NCBI GenBank assembly: GCA_964516845.1
Contig: CAZEXP010000011.1
Location: 1-61,226 of the forward strand
DNA from: JAPEKQ01 sp964516845
GTDB lineage: Bacteria > Joyebacterota > Joyebacteria > Joyebacterales > Joyebacteraceae
Direction: 5' to 3'
Length of the DNA stretch: 61,226 bases
Both the position numbers and the translations under genes were made by a program. The notes beneath the pieces are model-generated. The model was not told the DNA's origin, did no database searches, and worked only from the letters and a program-made list of their open reading frames with translations. The stretch's first letter is position 1. Each line of letters opens with the position of its first letter. Shown here piece by piece: positions 7,024 to 17,703 of the stretch.

Positions 7024-10000
7024 TTCTTGCCCAGGGGCAGCTCTCGCGCCGCGTCCGTGACGGCGCCGATCTTTGATGCGAAGCTCGTGCGTTTCGTGAT
7101 CTCTTCGTCCGTCACGAGGTGCACGTCGAGCAGGCATTCGGTCCTGTACCCCGTGCGCAGGAAGTTCATCTCGCTGAGACACCGTCCCCAGCCATCCAGC
7201 CAGCTCAGAAGCTCCCTGTTCTGCGTTTCGTCCCCGCGCGTGTGGACCAGCAGGTCGATGTCGCTGGCGGGTCCGGCCGTGGCGTTCTTCGTGCTGCCGA
7301 AGACGTAGACCGCCACGACGCCGAAACGAGCGGCGTCGAGTTCTGCCGCGATCCGCTCGGCCATTCGGAGTCTCCACTGCCAGTATTGGACCGGAAGGCG
7401 GGGTGTCACATCCGGCGTTGGCGTCGGTTCGGCCACGCTCTCCGAAGGGTCGACGAACATGGCGAGTGCCTCACCGAGATCGGCATTGAGAAGCACTCTC
7501 AGGAGTCTGCCCTCGGTCGCGTCCGCCACATCGATCACGCGGACGACGTTCCCAAGGTGTGCGAATTCCGGGATCATCCCGGCGAGCAGGTTCGGTGCGC
7601 CGAGCAGGAAGCGCTCGTTGAAGACGATGCCTTCCTCGTCGGGATAGAGCGGCAGGTAGCGGATGCGCGATTCGACGAGGTCCTGGAAGAAGTGCGTGCC
7701 GAAGGAAAGGTCGGGGACGTAGTCGCCCTTCTGCCTCGCGATCTCTATGAGCATCGCCGTGTTCGAGATGTCCGCGTACGTCACACTGACGCCGAGCTTG
7801 ACGTCGCCGCGGCTGCCCCATCGTCCCGGGCCGAGCAGAATGAAGCGCTTCATGGGGAGGAGGCGGTTCAGCCGCCCGATCACCCGCGCCACCTCGAGCA
7901 TCTCCTCGCGGCTCCCGAGCTGACCGTATGCCTCCGGGTCGACGTAGACGATGTTCGTGATGTCCGGGACCCATCCGTTCGTCACGTACCGATCCGCCGT
8001 GAACACGATGTCACGCGTCTCCACGTCTTTCGGGATGGGCGCCGGCGCCGATTTGTCGGACTGGCTCTGAGGGCGGCACTGGAGCAGGTAGAAGTTCTCG
8101 CCGTCATGCGCGAACTCGATGTCGACCGGTGTGCCGAGTCTCTCCTCAAGGATGCCGAGCATGTTGTTGAGGTGTCCGACGAACGGCGTCGAGTCCGCCA
8201 GGGTGTCGAAGGTCGCCACGAGTTCCGTCTTCTCGGGGTCGAAGAGCAGGCGTGGCGGAACCCTGCCGAGCATTCCGTCATGGAGCGACGAGAATACCTT
8301 CTCGAGCCCCGGGAACTCCGCGCCGACCTCCCTGACGAGATCGGCAAGATTCCTCGTCTCCAGCGTGCCGGCCTCGAGGTTGATGACGTCGATCCAGTGT
8401 GGCGAATAGCGGACGATCTCGTCCACGGCGACGTTGGCTCTGAGATTCGGCTTGCCGGGAACCAGCAGGGTCGGGTAGTCGTCGGAGACACGGTCGACCG
8501 CGCGCGTTCCGAGCCCCGGAACGAGCCGGACCAGACCGTCCTCCCTCTGAATGCGGGGTGACCAGCGGAACTCGCTCTTGCTGAATGCCACTCCGGCGAA
8601 CGCCGGGAAGAAGTACTTTCCGACCCTCGTGCCGACGACCTCCTGGATGAGAATACCCATCTCTTCGTTGAACTCGAGAAGCCCGCGCTCGCGCCTGTAC
8701 TCGATGGGATCCGGACCGAACGTGGAGGCGTAGACCTCGGCGATGGCGTCGGCAAGCGCTTCGAGCCGCGCGGCCTTCGTTCCCTGATTGGCGACGAACA
8801 GGCTCTTGTACTTGCCGGAGAAGGCGGTGCCGAGTCGGTCCTCGAGAAGGCTCGAGCTTCGAACGATCAACGGCACGTCCGCGAAATCGTCGAGCGCGAC
8901 GGACAGACCGTTGATGACGCGCGTCGGGAACGTGGAGTTCTTGAAGAGGCGGACGATGTCCGGATACTCCTGCCTGATCTCCTCGACCTCCCGGAACTTC
9001 TGTTCGATGACGTCCTGGAGATCATTGTGCCCGATGAAGTCGTGGAGCCCGTCGGAAGGCAGATACCATGTCTTCGGGACCCTGACCGTGCCGACGGGGC
9101 GGTCGTCATCCGCGGAGCGTTCCAGGATGCAGTGGGCGAGGAGCATCCCGGCGCTCTTGCCGCCGAGTCTTCCGTGGCTGCCGGCGGGGATGATCATGCG
9201 GCCGGTCAGGTCATAGAAGTCCTCGATCTCCATGTTCTCCTTGGCGACGCGCACGAAGTCGATCTGCTCGGTCAGAAGCCGCTGCGTCAGCGAGACGCGG
9301 AGCGTCTTCAACGTCGATGGACGGAGGATGCGCTTGTCGGGGATGCCGTGCTGGAACCGCCGCATTGCGTCGACGATCTCAGGAAGGGGGGAGCGAGGGT
9401 TGTTGAGCACTCGGAGGAGGCTCGAAGCCTTGTCCTCCTGCATCCAGTTCTGGACGCGCGTCAGGACCTCGGTCTGGCTCAGGTAGCGGCTGGCGAGTTC
9501 GAATGGCGCATCGCTCATGAGGTACTCGGGATCTTGCGCGAGGCGGCATGCGGGAACGTTGGTCTCTCCCGAGATCTCCTCACCCATCCCGGTCACGCCG
9601 GCCGCAGCCGCGAGCATCTCCTGGGCCTCCTCAACGCCGATCTGACAGAGGTAGTTGAGGATCTTGTGTGCGATGCGGAGATAGAGACTGCGGTCGGACT
9701 CGCGCAGGAGATGAAGCGGACTCCGCCAGATCTCTCCGCCCGTGTCGCCGCCGCTCCGGAGCGCCTCCCAGTCCTTCTGGAGGTCCTGAAGCCGAAGTCT
9801 CAGCACGAAGTGGCTGATGAGGCCGGCGATCGTATTGATCAGCCGCACCTCCTCCTTGAGGAACGGCCCCTCGTCTTCGTTCGGACGATCGTCGGTGTAG
9901 AAGATCTCGAGGACGCCGATCTTCTCATCCTGAACGACGACATTTGCCCTGAGCGTGCCGGCGGTCGGTTCGGTCCCGGACAGGGAGAACGCGCGCCCAT

Positions 10001-10199
10001 CGACCGTCAGACGGGCCTCGCAGACATCCGGGTACTGCCAGCCGGGAGGGATGGCTCTGAGGACGCTCATGAACGCCTCGTCGGATTCGCCGGCCTGACG
10101 AAGCGCCTCCTCGACGTGGTAGAGACAGTTGAGCTCCTTGGCGCGCTCCGTGAGCGATGCCATGAGGCCGTCGTGCGTCGAGCGCAGCTCATCAGACAT
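7020..10199 (-). CDS. GAF-like / PEP-pyruvate-binding (PPDK_N-like) / nucleotidyltransferase fusion
   Basis: 1059 residues. Residues about 15-165 look like a GAF-type sensor (LNCLYHVEEALRQ, IGVLEIFYTDD). A helical linker follows. From about 340 the protein resembles the ATP-grasp-like PEP/pyruvate-binding domain of PEP synthase (GGKSAGMLLAHC, IVRSSSLLEDRLGTAFSGKY, IQEVVGTRVGKYF). Next comes a block with LLGPGRWGSRGD and FGTHFFQDL that is shared with the upstream neighbour. The last 100 residues hold a minimal nucleotidyltransferase: YVFGSTKNATAGPASDIDLL gives the G-S...D-x-D motif, followed by LLDVHLVTDEEI. The phosphohistidine and TIM-barrel PEP domains of true PEP synthase are absent, so ordinary pyruvate phosphorylation by this chain alone is unlikely. 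The start overlaps the upstream gene by 8 nt (translational coupling). Confidence 0.8.
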   Translation of the reverse strand: MSDELRSTHDGLMASLTERAKELNCLYHVEEALRQAGESDEAFMSVLRAIPPGWQYPDVCEARLTVDGRAFSLSGTEPTAGTLRANVVVQDEKIGVLEIFYTDDRPNEDEGPFLKEEVRLINTIAGLISHFVLRLRLQDLQKDWEALRSGGDTGGEIWRSPLHLLRESDRSLYLRIAHKILNYLCQIGVEEAQEMLAAAAGVTGMGEEISGETNVPACRLAQDPEYLMSDAPFELASRYLSQTEVLTRVQNWMQEDKASSLLRVLNNPRSPLPEIVDAMRRFQHGIPDKRILRPSTLKTLRVSLTQRLLTEQIDFVRVAKENMEIEDFYDLTGRMIIPAGSHGRLGGKSAGMLLAHCILERSADDDRPVGTVRVPKTWYLPSDGLHDFIGHNDLQDVIEQKFREVEEIRQEYPDIVRLFKNSTFPTRVINGLSVALDDFADVPLIVRSSSLLEDRLGTAFSGKYKSLFVANQGTKAARLEALADAIAEVYASTFGPDPIEYRRERGLLEFNEEMGILIQEVVGTRVGKYFFPAFAGVAFSKSEFRWSPRIQREDGLVRLVPGLGTRAVDRVSDDYPTLLVPGKPNLRANVAVDEIVRYSPHWIDVINLEAGTLETRNLADLVREVGAEFPGLEKVFSSLHDGMLGRVPPRLLFDPEKTELVATFDTLADSTPFVGHLNNMLGILEERLGTPVDIEFAHDGENFYLLQCRPQSQSDKSAPAPIPKDVETRDIVFTADRYVTNGWVPDITNIVYVDPEAYGQLGSREEMLEVARVIGRLNRLLPMKRFILLGPGRWGSRGDVKLGVSVTYADISNTAMLIEIARQKGDYVPDLSFGTHFFQDLVESRIRYLPLYPDEEGIVFNERFLLGAPNLLAGMIPEFAHLGNVVRVIDVADATEGRLLRVLLNADLGEALAMFVDPSESVAEPTPTPDVTPRLPVQYWQWRLRMAERIAAELDAARFGVVAVYVFGSTKNATAGPASDIDLLVHTRGDETQNRELLSWLDGWGRCLSEMNFLRTGYRTECLLDVHLVTDEEITKRTSFASKIGAVTDAARELPLGKN

Positions 10200-11931
10200 G
10201 TGTGATCACTCCTCTGCCGCTTCGACCGTCGACCTTCACCATGAGGGGACGATCGAGCCGGACGTGCCGGATGAGGTCCGACTCCGTCTCGGCACGTTGC
10301 GCGTTGAGCCAGTTCCAGTCGATGCCGGGTGATGCCGAGTGGCTGACCGAGAGGTAGAGCACCTCGAAGCTGATCAGGTTGTGGAAGAAGTGCGAGCCCT
10401 GACTGAGATCCGGAGACATCTGGGGGAGCGTCGCCTCCACGATGACGGCGGCGCCGCTGATCTGCGCCCAGTTGACCGGGACGCCGAGCCACGGGTCCGA
10501 GCTGCCCCAGCGGCCGAACCCGATCAGAAGATACGGTCGGTTCTGTCCCGCGAGTCCCCGGTTGATCGTGTCAAGCTCACCGGCGATCGCCGGTGTGTGG
10601 CGCGCCTCGAACGATTCAGGGCGCAGGTAGACGACATCGAGAATGCCGTCGCGTATCCCGTTGCCCATCGAGCTGACCGAGGCGGCGAGGACATCGCGCG
10701 ACGCGAGCTCTTCATCGTCGATCTCGACAGGCGTCCGCGCGACCATCATGGGTCGGGCCTGGAGGAACCCGAACCGCGGTCTCTTGCGGCCGAGCGGATC
10801 CAGCGAGATCGCGAACTCGATCTCCACCTCCTTCGCGAGCGCCGTCTCCGAGAGCTCGAGCAGTCGAACGACAAGACCATTGATCGGAAGCGTGTCGTAC
10901 GTGAGCGCCGGCGCGAAGTCGATGACGCGGGCACCCGTTCCCTGCAGTCCCGGCCGCAGGCGTTCAGACGCCGGATCGTAGCTCGAGACGATGTCGTCAA
11001 GAATGCCGTCGTACTCGGCATCTTTGATCTCTGCGTGGACCAGGTACTCGGTTTCCGTGGTGGGGTCGTGTGGGGGAGGAGTCCCCATGTTGACGGCCCA
11101 GAACCCGGTCTGCGTGTTGTTTATCAGGTCGTTGAGACCGTTGTACGGCGCAGGGGCCTTCGGATAGCGCGGGCAGTAGGTCCATGCGAGGCCGCCGTCG
11201 ACGATCTGCTTGCCGAGCCCGAGCGCGAGGTCGACCACGCCATCCTCCGGTTTCGCCCGAAGCGTCGGGTAGTAGCTGTACGAGCGGCCGACGCCGGAGA
11301 TAGCCGGGTAGAATCGCTCGTTCATCCGGTGTCCGACGACCTCCTGGACGATGATGGCCATCTTCTCGTCGCGGAGCGAGCGCCCGACCGACCCGATGTA
11401 GCTCTTCGGCCCGCGGAAGAACGTCGAAGCGTAGACGAACTTGATGGCCTCGACGAGACGGTGGAACCGCGTGTCCGGGTCGGGCAGATTGTTCGGGATC
11501 ATCTTCGTTCCGTAGACGCCGGCGAACGGGTGTGAGAGCGCGTCCTCGAGGAGGCTCGACGAGCGCACGGCGAGCGGAGTGTGGAGCCCGGCTGATATCG
11601 ACATGATGTCGCCGACGAACTCCGCCGGGAGCTCGGCGTGCTGAAATGCGAGAGCTATCCGTTCGTCGCTCTCGTCGCTCAGCGCGACGTCGTAGAGATC
11701 GTTCCGCGACATGAACTCGTCGAAGAGTTCGGTCGTGAGTACGGTCAGTGTCGGGATGCTGACGTCTGTGGACGGGAACTCGTCGGGCGAGAGACTGGAT
11801 AGCACGCCATCGCGGATCAGGAGGAGGCCGGCCGCCTTGCCGCCGATCTCACCCGTTCCGATCCTCGTGAATGTCTGTTCCCCGCCGAGGAAGGTGCGGT
11901 TGAACCGTGGAAGCTGCGACGCGGTGGACAT
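10192..11931 (-). CDS. PEP/pyruvate-binding (PPDK_N-like) domain protein
   Basis: 579 residues. The N-terminal motif GEIGGKAAGLLLIRDG, LAVRSSSLLEDALSHPFAGV, MAIIVQEVVGHRMNERF and LALGLGKQIVDGG mark a PPDK_N/ATP-grasp domain like the nucleotide-binding part of PEP synthase. The C-terminal third has LIGFGRWGSSDPWLGVPVN and LSQGSHFFHNL, the same GRWGS/HFF block as in the downstream 1059-residue partner. It lacks the His-swivelling and PEP-barrel domains. The 8-nt overlap with its partner suggests a two-subunit complex. It lies 128 nt downstream of glutamate dehydrogenase, separated by a hairpin with no U tract, so partial read-through is plausible. A role linked to PEP/pyruvate or nucleotide-dependent phosphotransfer is inference. 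Confidence 0.8.
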   Translation of the reverse strand: MSTASQLPRFNRTFLGGEQTFTRIGTGEIGGKAAGLLLIRDGVLSSLSPDEFPSTDVSIPTLTVLTTELFDEFMSRNDLYDVALSDESDERIALAFQHAELPAEFVGDIMSISAGLHTPLAVRSSSLLEDALSHPFAGVYGTKMIPNNLPDPDTRFHRLVEAIKFVYASTFFRGPKSYIGSVGRSLRDEKMAIIVQEVVGHRMNERFYPAISGVGRSYSYYPTLRAKPEDGVVDLALGLGKQIVDGGLAWTYCPRYPKAPAPYNGLNDLINNTQTGFWAVNMGTPPPHDPTTETEYLVHAEIKDAEYDGILDDIVSSYDPASERLRPGLQGTGARVIDFAPALTYDTLPINGLVVRLLELSETALAKEVEIEFAISLDPLGRKRPRFGFLQARPMMVARTPVEIDDEELASRDVLAASVSSMGNGIRDGILDVVYLRPESFEARHTPAIAGELDTINRGLAGQNRPYLLIGFGRWGSSDPWLGVPVNWAQISGAAVIVEATLPQMSPDLSQGSHFFHNLISFEVLYLSVSHSASPGIDWNWLNAQRAETESDLIRHVRLDRPLMVKVDGRSGRGVITHV

Positions 11932-11962
11932 CGTGCGCGCCCCCTGTTGGTTCCGAGAGAGA

Positions 11963-11990
11963 GGCGGGGCACCCGAGCGGGCGCCCCGCC
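11963..11990 (-). terminator. hairpin downstream of glutamate dehydrogenase
   Basis: GGCGGGGC (11963-11970) pairs with GCCCCGCC (11983-11990), and an inner CCCG/CGGG stem forms across a single mismatch. Downstream on the minus strand is TCTCTCTC rather than a U run, so it may only attenuate transcription into the PPDK_N pair. Confidence 0.5.
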
Positions 11991-12059
11991 CCGTGTGTCA
12001 CATCAGTGCCGGTGGCGGCCGTGTGTGGCCGTGACCCCCGGTCGCCGCCTGCGACGCGC

Positions 12060-13349
12060 CTAGATCCAGCCGCGCTGCCGGCAGGCTTCCGCGACGCGGT
12101 TGATGGAGACGACGTAGGCCGCGTCACGCATGTAGATGTTCTGCTTCCGCGCCAGCTCGCTGACGGCAGCGTAGGCGGAAGTCATCTTCACATCGAGCTT
12201 ACCGAGAACCTCGTCCTTTTCCCAGAAGTAGTTCATGTTGCTCTGGACCTGCTCGAAGTAGCTGCAGGTAACGCCGCCGGCGTTCGCGAGGAAGTCCGGG
12301 ACCACGTGGATGCCGCGCCCGTGGATGACCTTGTCCGCTGCCGGCGTCGTCGGGCCGTTGGCGCCCTCGGCGATGATCCTGACCCGCTTGCTGATCTTCT
12401 CGACGTTGTCGGCCGTGATCGAGTTCTCGAGTGCTGCAGGGATGAGGATGTCGACATCCTGCTCGATCCAGACATCACCGGGCAGCACCTCGTAACCGAG
12501 GTCCTTCGCCTTCGCCTTGTCGATGCCGCCGAACCGGTCGGTGATGCCCTGGAGCTCCGCCAGGTCGACGCCTGCCATCTTGCGGAAGACGTTCGCGCAC
12601 TGTTCCTTCTGGTCCCAGCACGAGACACAGATGACCTTGCCGCCCATCTGCGTGTAGAGCTCGACCGCGTACTGCGCGACGTTGCCGAAGCCCTGAACTG
12701 CCGCGACCGTGTCGTTGGGGCGGATGTTCAGCTCCTTGAGCGCCTCGCGGATCGTGTAGACGACGCCGTATCCGGTCGCCTCGGTCCGCCCGAGCGAACC
12801 GCCCATGCCGACCGGCTTGCCGGTGATCATGCCCGGGTAGTGCCCGCCGTGGATCTGTTCGAACTCATCCATCATCCACAACATGTGCTGCGCGTTCGTC
12901 ATGACGTCCGGTGCGGGGATGTCGTCCACGGGGCCGATGTTCCGCGCGAGCTGACGCGTGAAGCCGCGGCAGATCTGTTCCTGCTCACGCATGCTCAGAT
13001 TGTGCGGGTCGCAGATCACGCCACCCTTGCCGCCGCCGAGCGGGATGTCGACGACCGCGCACTTCCACGTCATCCACATCGACAGCGCGCGTACGGTGTC
13101 GATCGTTTCCTGCGGGTGGAACCGGATGCCGCCCTTGCTTGGCCCGCGCGCATCGTTGTGCTGACAGCGGAAGCCCTGGAACACCTGCACCTTTCCGTCG
13201 TCCATGCGGACCGGGATCGTGAAGTGGAACTCGCGCTGCGGTGTGCGCAGGAACGCACGCGCCCCGTCGTCGAGACCGATGAGATCCGCAATGTGATCGA
13301 ACTGCGCGCGAGCCATCTCGAACGCGTTGTACGCGCCGTTGCCGGCCAT
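12060..13349 (-). CDS. gdhA: glutamate dehydrogenase (Glu/Leu/Phe/Val dehydrogenase family)
   Basis: Interconverts glutamate and 2-oxoglutarate plus ammonium using NAD(P). The ATG at 13349, preceded by AAGGAGGAG, gives 429 residues, typical of hexameric bacterial and archaeal GDH of about 420. Signatures are FQGFRCQHNDARGPSKGG, IRFHPQET, WKCAVVDIPLGGGKGG (catalytic Lys region), DIPAPDVMTNAQHMLWMMDE, TGKPVGMGGSLGR, VQGFGNVAQY (Rossmann), IIAEGANGPTTPAAD and PDFLANAGGVTCSYFEQVQ. All catalytic segments are intact. Substrate preference for glutamate over branched-chain or aromatic amino acids is inferred from length and the GKPVGMGGS stretch. A promoter-like pair lies 137-165 nt upstream. Confidence 0.93.
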   Translation of the reverse strand: MAGNGAYNAFEMARAQFDHIADLIGLDDGARAFLRTPQREFHFTIPVRMDDGKVQVFQGFRCQHNDARGPSKGGIRFHPQETIDTVRALSMWMTWKCAVVDIPLGGGKGGVICDPHNLSMREQEQICRGFTRQLARNIGPVDDIPAPDVMTNAQHMLWMMDEFEQIHGGHYPGMITGKPVGMGGSLGRTEATGYGVVYTIREALKELNIRPNDTVAAVQGFGNVAQYAVELYTQMGGKVICVSCWDQKEQCANVFRKMAGVDLAELQGITDRFGGIDKAKAKDLGYEVLPGDVWIEQDVDILIPAALENSITADNVEKISKRVRIIAEGANGPTTPAADKVIHGRGIHVVPDFLANAGGVTCSYFEQVQSNMNYFWEKDEVLGKLDVKMTSAYAAVSELARKQNIYMRDAAYVVSINRVAEACRQRGWI

Positions 13350-13485
13350 GCTGCTCCTCCTTGGTGTGGACTCTCTTCTGGCGCGACGACACCTTTGTCG
13401 GGCGTCACCTGAGTCCAAGACCCGTGACACGTGATACTGCTGAATAGCTGAATCTGCCGCCAACAATCATGCAAACCAACATATA

Positions 13486-13514
13486 AGTTTAGACCTCTTC
13501 AAATCAGAGTGCAA
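13486..13514 (-). promoter_or_regulatory. sigma70-type promoter of glutamate dehydrogenase
   Basis: On the minus strand TTGCAC (13509-13514) is separated by 17 nt from TAAACT (13486-13491), in an AT-rich island in otherwise GC-rich DNA. It leaves a leader of about 130 nt before the GDH start. The rest of the 327-nt gap 13350-13676 shows no gene. Confidence 0.55.
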
Positions 13515-13676
13515 TCGATAGTGGAGCAGCTTTCTCCGGACGGTTCGGGGTGGGCGGTCGCGGGGCCGCTTGACCGGCGGCTCCGGGGGTGCTATCTCTT
13601 GCCCCATGGCCATCTGTGGCTGTTGCATTGGTCCTTGTAGCAGCCTTCATGGAGTCCACAGCGGGAGAGAGGCATC

Positions 13677-15089
13677 GTGAGAGCAGTGAGACGCAGGTGG
13701 GGCATCCGGGTGGGGGGTGTGTTCACGGTGGTCGTGTCGGTCGCGCTGCTTCTCCTGGCGTCCTGCGCCGAGCCGCCCGGGGGTCCCAACATCGTTGTCG
13801 TCGTGCTCGACACGGTCCGTATCGACCGGACCGGCGCGGGTGATGGAGCCAGCGCCACGCCGGCGCTCGACGCGCTCGGCGAGGAGGGTCTCGTCTTCAC
13901 ACGCGCGTGGGCGAACGGGCCGTGGACCGTCCCGTCGCACGCCTCGATCTTCACGGGGCTCCTCCCGTCGTCACACCAGTGCACGAGTCGCCGGTTCGCG
14001 TTCCTCCCGGGCTCGCCGACATTCGCGGAGCTCCTCTCCGAGAAGGGCTATGAGACCGCGGCGTTCTTCTCGAATCCCTGGCTGTCGGATCGCCTGACCG
14101 GGATGCTTGTCGGCTTCGAGGAGCGGTTCTCCGAGACCGGTGAGGGAGCGGAGATCCTCAGCTCGACCGATCAGGGAGGCGCGAGGACGCTTGCGAACTT
14201 CACCCGCTGGTTGAGTGAACGCCGGGATGACCGGCCGTTCCTCGTGTTCGTCAACTTCCTCGAGGCGCATCTGCCGTACGATCCTCCTGATGACTACCGC
14301 GCCGAGTTTCTCGCGGACGCACCTCCGGGGTTCGTCGTGACGACGGACTGGGCGCAGCGGCACAATGCGCGGGCCGCGATGGCGACGGACGCGGAGATCG
14401 AGCGAGCGGCGCGCTTCTACGATGGCGACGTCAATACCTCCGACCGCTATCTCGGCGAGGTTCTGAGACAGCTCCGGCAGCGCGGTCTCTACGAAGACAC
14501 CGTGATCATCGTGACGTCCGATCACGGTGAGAATCTCGGCGACCACGGATTCCTCGATCACCAGTTCGGAGTCTTCGAGACGCTGATCGAGGTTCCGCTC
14601 GTAGTACGCGCGCCCGGGACCGGGCGAACAGGGTGGTCGGACGCTCCAGTGATGCTCTCCGACATCTACGACACCGTCGTGGATCTCGCGGGCGTCGCCG
14701 GCGCCCCGGAGACGCCGCACAGCCGTTCACTCCTCTCGGATCCGTTCGAGCTCGCGCGGCCCCAGATCGCCGAATACGCGGGGGCCAACCACGAACTCGT
14801 CAAGCACCTGGGGAACCTCAACCCGACGCTCGATCTCACTCGCTATCGGACCGCGTTCGCGAAGGTGAGGGTTGAGAATCTCGAACTCACCGTTGGGACG
14901 GACGGGTCGATCGAGCTGTACGATCTGGAAGGTGATCCCGGTCGCACGGTGAACCGCGCCGGGTCGGATCCGGATGCCGTTGCCGCGCTTCGCGCCATAC
15001 TGCCGGTCGGGGAGTGGGGGGAGCCGGAGAACGCACGGATCGACGAAGAGATGCGCGACCAGCTCCGGTCGCTCGGGTACATCGAGTAG
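13677..15089 (+). CDS. sulfatase-fold (alkaline-phosphatase superfamily) lipoprotein
   Basis: 470 residues starting with GTG after GGGAGAGAGG. The N-terminus has basic residues, a hydrophobic stretch and the lipobox LLLASC, so it should be a lipid-anchored periplasmic or outer-membrane protein. The sulfatase fold is shown by NIVVVVLDTVRID, WTVPSHASIFTG, FLVFVNFLEAHLPYDPP and IIVTSDHGENLGDHGF. The position that carries the Cys/Ser converted to formylglycine in true sulfatases (C/S-x-P-S-R) is Thr here (T-V-P-S-H), so formylglycine chemistry is unlikely. Thr could act directly, as in phosphotransferases of this superfamily. The tail SLGYIE is common in this subgroup. It converges with the histidine kinase across a strong terminator. 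Confidence 0.8.
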   Translation: MRAVRRRWGIRVGGVFTVVVSVALLLLASCAEPPGGPNIVVVVLDTVRIDRTGAGDGASATPALDALGEEGLVFTRAWANGPWTVPSHASIFTGLLPSSHQCTSRRFAFLPGSPTFAELLSEKGYETAAFFSNPWLSDRLTGMLVGFEERFSETGEGAEILSSTDQGGARTLANFTRWLSERRDDRPFLVFVNFLEAHLPYDPPDDYRAEFLADAPPGFVVTTDWAQRHNARAAMATDAEIERAARFYDGDVNTSDRYLGEVLRQLRQRGLYEDTVIIVTSDHGENLGDHGFLDHQFGVFETLIEVPLVVRAPGTGRTGWSDAPVMLSDIYDTVVDLAGVAGAPETPHSRSLLSDPFELARPQIAEYAGANHELVKHLGNLNPTLDLTRYRTAFAKVRVENLELTVGTDGSIELYDLEGDPGRTVNRAGSDPDAVAALRAILPVGEWGEPENARIDEEMRDQLRSLGYIE

Positions 15090-15111
15090 CCGGGCGCTCA
15101 GGACGCATCAA

Positions 15112-15148
15112 GAGAAAGCGCGCGTTCGCACGCGCGCTTTCTCTTTCT
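15112..15148 (+). terminator. strong Rho-independent terminator
   Basis: A perfect 13-bp stem, GAGAAAGCGCGCG (15112-15124) with CGCGCGCTTTCTC (15131-15143), has loop TTCGCA and is followed by TTTCTC. It serves the sulfatase-like gene and may also act in reverse on the convergent kinase gene. Confidence 0.85.
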
Positions 15149-15169
15149 CGGCTGCGGCACGGCGGGAGC

Positions 15170-17353
<2,184 letters not shown>

Positions 17354-17599
17354 CAGATACCTCCGTCCGGCGTGCGTCCACCGTGGCTCGGGTTGCCGCG
17401 GTCGGAGAGTGGGCGCTCGGGACATGCGGCAAGCGTCACCGCGTGTGCTATGGTGTTTTTCCAGTGCGAAATGAAGCAAGGTGCGTGCCAGTGCGAATAG
17501 TGGAATCGCGTGGTCTTTGACGGACGTGCCGCACCACCGTACGGTCGCGCAGAGGCCCAAGAAGTGTGGTTCGTCCGAGGGGTGCGTCGATGAACGGAG

Positions 17600-17623
17600 A
17601 ACGCCCCGCCGAGGCGGGGCGTT
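17600..17623. terminator. GC-rich hairpin at the end of the Ig-repeat operon
   Basis: AACGCCCCGC (17600-17609) pairs with GCGGGGCGTT (17614-17623) around a 4-nt loop. It lies 80 nt beyond the stop of the Ig-repeat gene (minus strand). U tracts are poor on both strands (GTTTC on plus, GTTCTCC on minus). Confidence 0.55.
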
Positions 17624-17703
17624 TCACGTGCAGTATGCGATTGGCGTTCGCGGCGCGCGTCTGTCGCACATGTGGCCGCGTCTGCTGCAGCTTGGCGTCG
17701 ATT

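Noticed and set aside
7119..10205. Long plus-strand frames (480 and 392 codons) opposite the PPDK_N fusion
   Set aside because: No ribosome-binding sites, shadow composition, and the minus-strand frame has recognisable domains throughout.
11907..13412. 501-codon plus-strand frame
   Set aside because: Antisense shadow of glutamate dehydrogenase with its conserved motifs on the other strand.
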